From: Clostridium sp. CAG:1013
GTDB lineage: Bacteria; Bacillota; Clostridia; Oscillospirales; Acutalibacteraceae
Assembly (NCBI GenBank): GCA_000432995.1
Contig: HF972671.1
Location: 41,432 to 47,771, forward strand
Length of the DNA stretch: 6,340 nt
Direction: 5' to 3'
Below the pieces are notes generated by a model. That model was not told the DNA's origin and did no database searches. It worked only from the letters and a program-made list of their open reading frames with translations. This document shows, piece by piece, positions 1 through 5,704 of this stretch. The stretch's first letter is position 1. Every line of letters starts with the position of its first letter. Made by a program: the position numbers and the translations under genes.

Positions 1-23
1 CGGGTATGCCGGGGACCCGTTTT
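1..23 (+). terminator. Possible end of an upstream terminator
   Basis: CGGGT (1-5) can pair with ACCCG (15-19) around a 9-nt loop and is followed directly by TTTT (20-23). This looks like the tail of an intrinsic terminator for a gene to the left. The window edge cuts the left side, so the full stem cannot be judged, and a 5-bp stem can arise by chance. Confidence 0.25.
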
Positions 24-29
24 GTGTTC

Positions 30-56
30 ACCTTTTCTCCGCCGTGGGCATACACT
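30..56 (+). promoter_or_regulatory. Candidate sporulation (sigma-E/sigma-K type) promoter
   Basis: CATACACT at 49-56 fits the sigma-E -10 consensus CATACANT and the CATA core of sigma-K promoters. An AC dinucleotide at 30-31 lies 17 bases upstream, the arrangement expected for the short sigma-K -35 element. The sigma-E -35 match is poor. Transcription would start near 63, about 28 nt before the collagen-like gene. No good sigma-A promoter is visible in the 90 bases available. The match is suggestive because collagen-like spore-coat or exosporium proteins are usually made in the mother cell, but the motif is short. Confidence 0.35.
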
Positions 57-90
57 GGAAAGAAAACATGACACAAAAGGGGCGAACATC

Positions 91-1122
91 ATGGACCATA
101 TTTATTGGTATGGCAGACCTTGTCGCTGCCCATGCCCGCCTCCGTTTTTCTGTCCAACAGGAGCCACTGGGGAAACTGGCCCCACCGGTCCCACGGGAGC
201 CACAGGACCGACTGGAACTCAGGGAGAGCCCGGCTTTCCTGGTGCAACCGGACCCCAAGGGAAGCAGGGCGCGACAGGTCCCACGGGCCCAACGGGAGCC
301 ACAGGACCAACTGGACCACAGGGAGAGCTTGGTCTTCCTGGCGCAACTGGCCCCCAAGGAGAACAGGGTGCGACAGGTCCCACGGGGCCAGCGGGGGCCA
401 CAGGACCAACTGGACCACAGGGAGAACTCGGCCTTCCCGGAGCTACTGGCCCCCAAGGAGAACAGGGCGCGACAGGTCCCGCGGGTCCTACGGGGGCCAC
501 AGGACCGACTGGACCTCAGGGAGAACCCGGTCTTCCTGGTGCAACCGGCCCCCAGGGAGAACAGGGTGCGACAGGTCCCACGGGTCCAACAGGAGCCACA
601 GGACCAACTGGGCCTCAGGGAGAGCCTGGTCTTCCGGGAGCTGCTGGTCCTCAGGGAGAACAAGGCCCAACCGGACCCACCGGTCCCACAGGGTCTACTG
701 GTCCTGAGGGGACCGTGCCTCAAGACAGCGCCGCGTCTTTTTATACCTATGAGGCCCAATTCTCTCCAGGCCAGACGATTTCCCTGCTGCCTCAGGCCAC
801 GGACCCCACAGGAGAAATTACCCAGCCGAATAGTCAGCTTATTGCCTTGCAGCCGGGAAACTATCTCACCTCCTACAAGGTGTCCGCGACGTTGAGCCAG
901 CCGGGGTATTTGCAGGTCACGCCCACGTACAATGGGGCGGCTCGTTTGGAAAGCAGTGTGTATTTTGCCACCACGGCAAATGGTTCCAGCGCAGTGGGAT
1001 CAGCATTTTTTATCATTCAGGCTCCTACACCCACCTCTTTTTTCTTAACTTATTCCGGCACTACCACAGCTCGCAGCGGAGAGGTGAATCTGACCTTTCT
1101 TCGTCTGCGGCAAGATCCGTAG
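91..1122 (+). CDS. Collagen-like Gly-X-Y repeat protein, probable spore/cell-surface filament
   Basis: This is a 343-residue protein. The start at 91 follows AAAAGGGG (75-82) with an 8-nt spacer; the longer TTG start at 22 has no ribosome site. Residues 1-23 have no signal peptide but carry four Cys (11, 13, 15, 21) among Pro residues. Residues 24-206 are 61 unbroken Gly-X-Y triplets rich in Pro, Thr, Gln and Glu, such as GPTGATGPTGPQGE. Residues 207-343 form a non-collagenous, Ser/Thr- and beta-strand-rich tail that resembles the C-terminal trimerising domains of BclA-like proteins in architecture rather than in any motif I can name. Such proteins form trimeric, often Thr-glycosylated filaments on spores of Bacillota. 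There is no LPXTG anchor, membrane segment or recognisable BclA-type exosporium-targeting motif, so a spore-surface location is inferred; the Cys cluster could crosslink the base. The gene stands alone between a possible promoter and a terminator. Confidence 0.85.
   Translation: MDHIYWYGRPCRCPCPPPFFCPTGATGETGPTGPTGATGPTGTQGEPGFPGATGPQGKQGATGPTGPTGATGPTGPQGELGLPGATGPQGEQGATGPTGPAGATGPTGPQGELGLPGATGPQGEQGATGPAGPTGATGPTGPQGEPGLPGATGPQGEQGATGPTGPTGATGPTGPQGEPGLPGAAGPQGEQGPTGPTGPTGSTGPEGTVPQDSAASFYTYEAQFSPGQTISLLPQATDPTGEITQPNSQLIALQPGNYLTSYKVSATLSQPGYLQVTPTYNGAARLESSVYFATTANGSSAVGSAFFIIQAPTPTSFFLTYSGTTTARSGEVNLTFLRLRQDP
199..693 (+). repeat. Five tandem 99-bp repeats encoding 33-residue collagen units
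   Basis: Copies begin at 199, 298, 397, 496 and 595, exactly 99 bp (11 Gly-X-Y triplets) apart; a diverged partial sixth copy starts at 694 with Ser in place of Ala. Each unit reads roughly ATGPTGPQGE, [L/P]GLPGATGPQG, then EQGATGPTGPTG. Units 2 and 3 share the E-L variant, units 4 and 5 the E-P variant, and unit 1 has TQ, GFP and the only Lys (GKQ). Differences are mostly single residues and silent third-position changes. In-frame duplication by unequal recombination or slippage is the likely origin, so copy number may vary between strains. Confidence 0.9.
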
Positions 1123-1131
1123 CGTCTTTTG

Positions 1132-1172
1132 CCGCCGTCTATTGCCTTGTGCGACGGACAGCGGACTTTTTT
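1132..1172 (+). terminator. Probable intrinsic terminator of the collagen-like gene
   Basis: CCGC (1132-1135) and CGTC (1136-1139) can pair with GCGG (1161-1164) and GACG (1153-1156), giving eight GC-rich pairs with a 4-nt bulge (1157-1160) and a 13-nt loop. A six-T run (1167-1172) follows. The position, 10 nt after the stop codon, is right; the bulge and long loop make it imperfect. Confidence 0.5.
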
Positions 1173-1212
1173 GTAGCGGCAGGATTTGGAAAGGCGGATA
1201 AATAGGTTTTTC

Positions 1213-1241
1213 TTGCTTTTCTTTTGTAGATAGTGTATAGT
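1213..1241 (+). promoter_or_regulatory. Sigma-A promoter of the nfeD-SPFH operon
   Basis: TTGCTT (-35, 1213-1218) is separated by exactly 17 bases from TATAGT (-10, 1236-1241), in a locally AT-rich stretch of otherwise GC-rich DNA. The predicted start is near 1248, giving a leader of about 49 nt before the NfeD gene. No long hairpin or riboswitch is evident in this leader. Confidence 0.65.
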
Positions 1242-1296
1242 AAATATAAGAATTCGCGCCTGTGTTTTGGGAGCGATGTAGGGAAGGGGAATGCCT

Positions 1297-1770
1297 ATGA
1301 ACGTGATGGATTTTGTCTGGCTGGGAGTGACTATTTTGGCTGCGGTGGTGGAAGCCATTGTGCCCAGTCTGGTGTCGGTGTGGTTCGTGCCTGGTGGCAT
1401 CGCCGCGCTGATCATCAGCATGCTGGGCGGCCCTGCCTGGTTCCAGATCCTGATCTTCCTGGGAGTCTCCATGCTGGCATTGACTTTTACGCGGCCGTTG
1501 GCAAAGCGCCTTTTGAACCGCCGCCGTGAACGCACCAATGCCGACCGGGTGGTGGGAGCCACTGGCATCGTGATCCAGGACATCGACAACGTGATGGCTG
1601 CCGGACGGGTAGCTGTGATGGGCGGAAGCTGGGCTGCCAGATCTCTGCTGCCAGACGGAAAAATAGAAGCCGGCACGAAGGTGCGAATTGAACGTATTGA
1701 GGGAGTCAAATTGATGGTGCTTCCTGTGGAAGCGGCGAATCAAGAGGAAAAAGGAGAGATGACCGTATGA
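1297..1770 (+). CDS. NfeD-family membrane protein (short, NfeD1b-like)
   Basis: This is a 157-residue protein. Three hydrophobic segments (about residues 6-24, 27-43 and 47-64) are followed by a basic stretch (RPLAKRLLNRRRER) that would stay cytoplasmic. A small beta-rich domain (about 82-145) has the NfeD OB-fold signature: TNADRVVG, GRVAVMGGSW, then IEAGTKVRIERIEGVKLMVL. NfeD proteins partner with stomatin/SPFH proteins at the membrane, and the next gene is one, overlapping by 4 nt (ATGA). The start at 1297 is chosen because AAGGGGA (1284-1290) ends 6 nt before it; ATG 1291, two codons earlier, would abut the same site but could use GGGA (1281-1284), so it remains possible. The long form of NfeD has an N-terminal serine protease domain, which is absent here. 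Precise cellular role is unknown. Confidence 0.9.
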   Translation: MNVMDFVWLGVTILAAVVEAIVPSLVSVWFVPGGIAALIISMLGGPAWFQILIFLGVSMLALTFTRPLAKRLLNRRRERTNADRVVGATGIVIQDIDNVMAAGRVAVMGGSWAARSLLPDGKIEAGTKVRIERIEGVKLMVLPVEAANQEEKGEMTV

Positions 1771-2687
1771 TGGATCCTGCTTTGTTTACGACTATGTTTG
1801 TGATAGTGGTGCTGGTGGTGTTCGTGCTGGCGGTGATTATCGCCAACATCAAGATCGTGCCCCAGGCTCATGCGTACGTGGTGGAGCGTTTGGGAGCGTT
1901 TCACGCCTCTTGGGGAACGGGCCTTCATGTAAAAATTCCGTTCTTGGACCGGATCGCCAAAAAGGTGAGCCTGAAGGAACAGGTCATCGATTTCCCGCCC
2001 CAGCCGGTGATCACCAAGGACAATGTCACCATGCAGATCGACACGGTGGTCTATTTCCAGATCACCGATCCTAAGCTCTACGCATACGGTGTGGAGAACC
2101 CCATTTCCGCTATTGAGAACCTGTCTGCCACCACGCTGCGGAACATCATCGGCGAGATGGAACTGGATCACACCCTCACATCCCGTGACGTGATCAACTC
2201 CAAGATCCGAGTGATCCTGGACGAAGCCACTGATCCTTGGGGCATCAAGGTGAACCGGGTGGAACTGAAAAATATCATCCCGCCCGCTGAGATCCAGGAC
2301 TCCATGGAAAAGCAGATGAAGGCCGAGCGGGAACGCCGGGCCAAGATCCTGGACGCGGAAGGCGAGAAGCGCAGCGCCATTCTGATCGCTGAGGGCCAGA
2401 AGGAATCCGCAGTGCTGCGGGCCGAAGCCATTAAAGAGACCAAGATCCGAGAGGCTCAAGGCGAGGCGGAAGCAATCCTGTCCGTCCAGAAGGCAATGGC
2501 AGACGCTATCAGACTGATGAACGAGGCTGCCCCCTCGGATCAGGTCATTGCGTTGAAGAGCCTGGAAGCCTTCGAAAAGGCCGCCGACGGCAAGGCAACC
2601 AAGATCATCATTCCCTCCAACATTCAGAGTTTGGCAGGACTTGCTACATCTTTGAAAGAGCTGGTGGCGGAAGATCCCAAGAACTAA
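1767..2687 (+). CDS. SPFH/band 7 (stomatin/QmcA-like) membrane protein
   Basis: This is a 306-residue protein. One N-terminal transmembrane helix (about residues 8-27) is followed by the SPFH/PHB domain (about 28-185), with family features such as VPQAHAYVVERLGAF, GLHVKIPFLDRI, LKEQVIDFPPQPVITKDNV, and DPWGIKVNRVELKNIIPP near 156-173. A long, charged Ala/Glu-rich helix (about 178-250: EKQMKAERERRAKILDAEGE and onward) is the coiled coil used for oligomerisation. The C-terminus is a short tail. The length matches stomatin/QmcA-like proteins (about 300). Family members form large ring-like oligomers in membrane microdomains and often regulate membrane proteases; the client here is unknown. The ATG at 1767 overlaps the NfeD stop, with AAGGAG at 1751-1756; an in-frame ATG at 1770 is a possible alternative. 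Transcriptional and translational coupling with NfeD is likely. Confidence 0.93.
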   Translation: MMDPALFTTMFVIVVLVVFVLAVIIANIKIVPQAHAYVVERLGAFHASWGTGLHVKIPFLDRIAKKVSLKEQVIDFPPQPVITKDNVTMQIDTVVYFQITDPKLYAYGVENPISAIENLSATTLRNIIGEMELDHTLTSRDVINSKIRVILDEATDPWGIKVNRVELKNIIPPAEIQDSMEKQMKAERERRAKILDAEGEKRSAILIAEGQKESAVLRAEAIKETKIREAQGEAEAILSVQKAMADAIRLMNEAAPSDQVIALKSLEAFEKAADGKATKIIIPSNIQSLAGLATSLKELVAEDPKN

Positions 2688-2701
2688 ATCATGGTTCTCG
2701 C

Positions 2702-2745
2702 AAGGAGCTGACGCGGAAACGCGGCGGCTCCTTTTCTATTTTCTT
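2702..2745 (+). terminator. Strong intrinsic terminator after the SPFH gene
   Basis: AAGGAGC (2702-2708) pairs perfectly with GCTCCTT (2727-2733). Above a small internal loop, CGCG (2712-2715) pairs with CGCG (2720-2723) and closes a GAAA tetraloop (2716-2719). A T-rich tract (2732-2745) follows. It lies 15 nt after the SPFH stop and separates that unit from the purine operon. Confidence 0.88.
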
Positions 2746-2767
2746 AATTTGTAGATCCGGGCACACC

Positions 2768-2796
2768 TTGCACTTTTCCCCATTTCAGTGTATACT
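2768..2796 (+). promoter_or_regulatory. Sigma-A promoter of the pur operon
   Basis: TTGCAC (-35, 2768-2773) lies exactly 17 bases before TATACT (-10, 2791-2796). The predicted start near 2803 leaves a leader of only about 33 nt before purE. That is too short for a purine riboswitch, and no CGAA-containing PurR box is seen nearby, so any purine control must use another mechanism or an operator I do not recognise. Confidence 0.72.
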
Positions 2797-2835
2797 TTTG
2801 CTGAATGTTTGTTTTTAGGAAAGGATGGGATCGAT

Positions 2836-3336
2836 ATGAGCAAAAAAGTTGCGGTGATCATGGGAAGCGACAGCGATTTCCCGGTAGTGGCTCCTGCAAT
2901 CAAGCGGCTGAAGAGCTTCGGTATTCCGGTGGAGGTGCGGGTCATGTCCGCTCACCGGACTCCTGACCTGGCGGCGGAGTTTTCCAAGAACGCTAAGGAA
3001 GAAGGCTTTGGTGTCATTATCGCCGCGGCGGGTAAGGCTGCCCATCTGGGCGGCGTGCTGGCTGCCCACACCACTCTGCCTGTGATCGGCATTCCGGTGA
3101 AGTCATCCACTCTGGATGGCCTGGACGCTCTTCTCGCTACGGTGCAGATGCCCTCCGGCATCCCGGTGGCAACAGTGGCCATTGACGGTGCGGACAACGC
3201 CGCTATCCTGGCCTGCCAGATGCTGGCTCTCTCCGACGAGGGTCTGGCTTCTCAGCTTGCCCAGATGAAGAAGGACATGGCCGAAGGTGTGGTGAAGAAG
3301 AACGCCGCTCTTCAGGAGAAAGTAAACGAGCTGTAA
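2836..3336 (+). CDS. purE: PurE, N5-carboxyaminoimidazole ribonucleotide mutase (class I type)
   Basis: This is a 166-residue protein, close to the family length of about 160-170. PurE acts in cytosolic de novo purine synthesis, producing CAIR from N5-CAIR (class I) or from AIR and CO2 (class II). Visible motifs are the phosphate-binding GSDSD (10-14), the catalytic SAHRTP (38-43, with H40), AGKAAHL (65-71, with H70), and PVKSSTLDGLDALLATVQMP (87-106). AAHL and QMP point to class I. Compared with the usual AGGAAHLPG, this protein has Lys at position 67 and Gly-Gly at 72-73. Class I enzymes normally need PurK, which is not in this window. The ATG at 2836 follows AGGAAAGGA (2817-2825); the upstream in-frame ATG at 2788 would precede the predicted transcript start. 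First gene of the operon; 48 nt separate it from the peptidase. Confidence 0.95.
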   Translation: MSKKVAVIMGSDSDFPVVAPAIKRLKSFGIPVEVRVMSAHRTPDLAAEFSKNAKEEGFGVIIAAAGKAAHLGGVLAAHTTLPVIGIPVKSSTLDGLDALLATVQMPSGIPVATVAIDGADNAAILACQMLALSDEGLASQLAQMKKDMAEGVVKKNAALQEKVNEL

Positions 3337-3350
3337 GTCAATGACGGAGA

Positions 3351-3377
3351 CGCCCCTTTCTGGGGCGAGAAAGGGGA
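3351..3377 (+). promoter_or_regulatory. Alternative hairpins overlapping the M29 peptidase ribosome binding site
   Basis: Two mutually exclusive stems share one strand. CGCCCC (3351-3356) can pair with GGGGCG (3362-3367) around a TTTCT loop, leaving the ribosome site AAAGGGGA (3370-3377) free. Alternatively CCCCTTTCT (3353-3361) pairs perfectly over 9 bp with AGAAAGGGG (3368-3376), burying that site. No T tract follows, so this is not a terminator. Ribosomes leaving purE could influence the choice. The pairing is seen directly; a regulatory role is inferred. Confidence 0.4.
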
Positions 3378-3384
3378 ACCATCC

Positions 3385-4614
3385 TTGAAAAAGTCTGTTA
3401 TGCGCAAATATGCTCAGCTGGCGGTGCGCTGCGGTGCGGCTTTGAAAAAAGGCCAGGGCTGCGTCATTTACGCCGAGGTAGAGCAGCACGAGTTCGCCGA
3501 GATGGTGGCGGAAGAAGCCTATCGGGCGGGAGCAAAATGGGTGATGTTTCAGTGGAGTGACCAGGTGTTCACAAAGCTGAAATACCGTCACGAGACCGTG
3601 ACTCAGCTCTCCCAGGTGGCAGAGTGGGAAAAGGCCCGGCAGCAGCATTTTGTGGACACGCTGCCTGCGTTGATTCACATTTCTTCCGAAGATCCTGACG
3701 GTCTGAAGGGTGTCAACGTGGAGAAGCTGCAAAAGGCCAGTGCTGCCCGTGGCCGGGTGTTCAAGCCCTACCGGGAAGCCATGGACAACAAGAACCAGTG
3801 GACCATCATTGCAGTGCCCTCCAAGAAGTGGGCCAAGAAGGTGTTCCCCGGAGAGCGTACCAGCGCTGCGGTGGAAAAGCTGTGGGCGGCTATTCTGAAA
3901 ACCGTGCGTGTTACCGAGAGCAACGATCCTGTGGCAGAGTGGGAAGCTCACAATGCTCAGCTGAAAAGCCACTGCGAGAAACTCAACGCTCTGGATCTGG
4001 ATTATGTCCATTACCAGGCGCCCAACGGCACGGACTTCAAGTGCTGGCTGATCCCCGGAGCTCAGTGGCACGGCGGTGGGGACACCCTGCTCGACGGCAC
4101 TTTCTTCAACCCCAACATGCCCACGGAAGAGGCTTTCACCTCTCCCATGCGGGGACGCTGCGAGGGAACTCTGGTCTCTACCATGCCCCTTTCCTGTCAG
4201 GGGAACTTGATCGACAAATTCTCCATTACCTTTGAAAACGGCAAGGCGGTCTCCTGTAAAGCGGAGCAGGGTCAGGCGCTGCTGGAAAAGTTGATCTCCA
4301 TGGACGAGGGTGCTGCCATGCTGGGCGAGCTGGCGCTGGTGCCTGTGGAGTCTCCCATCTATCAGGAAGGGATCTTGTTCTACAACACCTTGTTCGACGA
4401 GAACGCTGCCTGCCATGTGGCCTTGGGCCACGGTTTTAATGAGGTGATCCCCGGCTTCGAGAACATGAGCGGGGAAGAATTGAAAGCCCGGGGCATCAAT
4501 GATTCCATCATCCATGTGGACTTTATGATCGGCTGCCCGGAACTGAGCGTTTCCGGTTACGCCCGGGACGGCAAAGCCGTGAAGATCTTTGAGAACGGAA
4601 GCTGGGCCATCTGA
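3385..4614 (+). CDS. M29-family metallo-aminopeptidase (AmpS/thermophilic aminopeptidase type)
   Basis: This is a 409-residue cytosolic protein, full length for peptidase family M29 (about 410). The family removes N-terminal amino acids using two metal ions. The expected ligands are present with family-like spacing: Glu 248/249 in NMPTEE, Glu 315 in LGELALVP, His 344 in NAACHVALG, and His 377 plus Asp 379 in SIIHVDFMIG. The N-terminal half (about 1-200) is the family-specific domain with RAGAKWVMFQWSD. No signal peptide. Translation most likely begins at TTG 3385, 7 nt after AAAGGGGA (3370-3377); the first ATG (3400) is 22 nt away from that site. Its position between purE and purM, with no terminator or convincing promoter seen, implies co-transcription with purine genes; a metabolic reason is not evident from the sequence. 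Substrate preference cannot be read from it. Confidence 0.93.
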   Translation: MKKSVMRKYAQLAVRCGAALKKGQGCVIYAEVEQHEFAEMVAEEAYRAGAKWVMFQWSDQVFTKLKYRHETVTQLSQVAEWEKARQQHFVDTLPALIHISSEDPDGLKGVNVEKLQKASAARGRVFKPYREAMDNKNQWTIIAVPSKKWAKKVFPGERTSAAVEKLWAAILKTVRVTESNDPVAEWEAHNAQLKSHCEKLNALDLDYVHYQAPNGTDFKCWLIPGAQWHGGGDTLLDGTFFNPNMPTEEAFTSPMRGRCEGTLVSTMPLSCQGNLIDKFSITFENGKAVSCKAEQGQALLEKLISMDEGAAMLGELALVPVESPIYQEGILFYNTLFDENAACHVALGHGFNEVIPGFENMSGEELKARGINDSIIHVDFMIGCPELSVSGYARDGKAVKIFENGSWAI

Positions 4615-4651
4615 GCGCCATAGACTAACGAATTTGGGAGTGTAAAAACCA

Positions 4652-5704
4652 ATGAAAAGTTACAGCGACAGCTACAAGGCCGCGGGCGTGGACGTGACCG
4701 CGGGTTATGAATCCGTAGAACTGATGAAGAAGCACGTGAAGCGCACGGTAATTCCTGGGGTGGTCTCAGGTATCGGCGGTTTCGGCGGCTTGTTCCAGCC
4801 CGACCTTGCAGGTATGGAAGAGCCTGTGTTGGTCTCCGGCACCGACGGTGTGGGCACCAAGCTGAAGATTGCCATGCTGCTGGACAAGCATGACACCATC
4901 GGCATCGACGCGGTGGCCATGTGTGTCAATGACGTAGTGTGCTGCGGCGCCAAGCCCCTGTTCTTCCTGGACTACATTGCCTGCGGAAGAAACTTCCCGG
5001 AAAAGATCGCTGAGATCGTGGCGGGTGTTGCGGAAGGCTGTGTCCAGTCTGGCTGCGCCTTGATCGGCGGCGAGACCGCGGAGCATCCTGGCATGATGCC
5101 TGAGGAGGACTACGACTTGGCAGGCTTCACCGTTGGCGTGGTGGACAAGAAAAAGATCATCGACGGTTCCCGGCTGGAAGCTGGGGACGTGCTGCTGGGA
5201 GTGAAATCTTCCGGCGTCCATTCCAATGGTTTCTCCCTGGTGCGGAAAGTGTTCGGCATCGGTGCCGACGACGAGGTCAACAAGGAGATCCTGGCCAAGC
5301 ATTATGACGAGTTGGGCGGCACTTTGGGAGAGGCTCTCCTTACTCCCACTCGGATTTATGTGAAGCCTGTGCTGGCAGCTATCGAGGCTGCGGACGTGAA
5401 GGCCATTTCCCACATCACCGGCGGCGGTTTCTATGAGAACATCCCCCGTATGCTGAAGGACGGCCTCACCGCTAAGATCGACAAGGCCGCTGTGCCGGTC
5501 AAGCCCATTTTTGACCTGATCCAGAAAGTGGGCAATATCCCGGAGCGTGACATGTTCAACACCTTCAATATGGGCGTAGGCCTGTGCGTGGCTGTCTCCA
5601 AGGACACCGCTCAGAAAGCTATGGATGCCTTTAAGGCCGCTGGGGAAGAGGTCGTTGTCCTGGGCGAAGTGGTGCCCGGAGACGAGGGGGTTGTGCTATG
5701 CTGA
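4652..5704 (+). CDS. purM: PurM, phosphoribosylformylglycinamidine cyclo-ligase (AIR synthetase)
   Basis: This is a 350-residue cytosolic enzyme, close to the usual length of about 345. It converts FGAM and ATP to AIR, ADP and phosphate. Motifs in order are YKAAGVD (8-14), IGGFGGLF (41-48), the nucleotide-binding SGTDGVGTKL (62-71), GIDAVAMCVND (84-94), GGETAEHPGMM (139-149), SSGVHSNGFSLVRK (186-199), TGGGFYENIPR (256-266) and FNTFNMGVG (302-310). All family blocks are intact, so it should be active. The ATG at 4652 follows GGGAG (4636-4640) with a rather long 11-nt spacer, 37 nt after the peptidase stop. Its last codons overlap purN by 7 nt (ATGCTGA), which implies translational coupling. 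Confidence 0.97.
   Translation: MKSYSDSYKAAGVDVTAGYESVELMKKHVKRTVIPGVVSGIGGFGGLFQPDLAGMEEPVLVSGTDGVGTKLKIAMLLDKHDTIGIDAVAMCVNDVVCCGAKPLFFLDYIACGRNFPEKIAEIVAGVAEGCVQSGCALIGGETAEHPGMMPEEDYDLAGFTVGVVDKKKIIDGSRLEAGDVLLGVKSSGVHSNGFSLVRKVFGIGADDEVNKEILAKHYDELGGTLGEALLTPTRIYVKPVLAAIEAADVKAISHITGGGFYENIPRMLKDGLTAKIDKAAVPVKPIFDLIQKVGNIPERDMFNTFNMGVGLCVAVSKDTAQKAMDAFKAAGEEVVVLGEVVPGDEGVVLC

Noticed and set aside
22..90. N-terminal extension of the collagen-like protein from TTG at 22.
   Set aside because: There is no ribosome site before 22, whereas AAAAGGGG sits 8 nt before ATG 91. The extension would also overlap the candidate promoter.
199..693. Regularly spaced repeats considered as a CRISPR array or non-coding satellite.
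   Set aside because: The units are contiguous, in frame and encode Gly-X-Y triplets, with no unique spacers between repeats.
28..759. Long minus-strand and alternative-frame open frames across the Gly-X-Y region.
   Set aside because: The GGN-NNN-NNN periodicity with Pro and Thr codons avoids stops in other frames, producing low-complexity shadows.
1740..2459. Minus-strand open frame of 239 codons opposite the SPFH gene.
   Set aside because: It is a His-rich, domainless translation antisense to a clear SPFH protein, and I noticed no ribosome site or promoter for it.
2788..2835. N-terminal extension of PurE from ATG 2788.
   Set aside because: That ATG lies just upstream of the -10 hexamer, before the predicted transcript start. 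PurE homologues begin close to the MSKKVAVIMGSDSD segment.
3351..3367. Hairpin after purE considered as an intrinsic terminator.
   Set aside because: The stem is followed by AGAAAGGGG, not a T tract, and the next gene's ribosome site lies immediately after it.
3103..4515. A 470-codon open frame on the minus strand across purE and the M29 peptidase, longer than the sense peptidase gene.
   Set aside because: The sense strand encodes complete, motif-bearing PurE and M29 proteins there. The antisense translation shows no recognisable domain, crosses two sense genes and the gap between them, and is explained by GC-rich codon bias.
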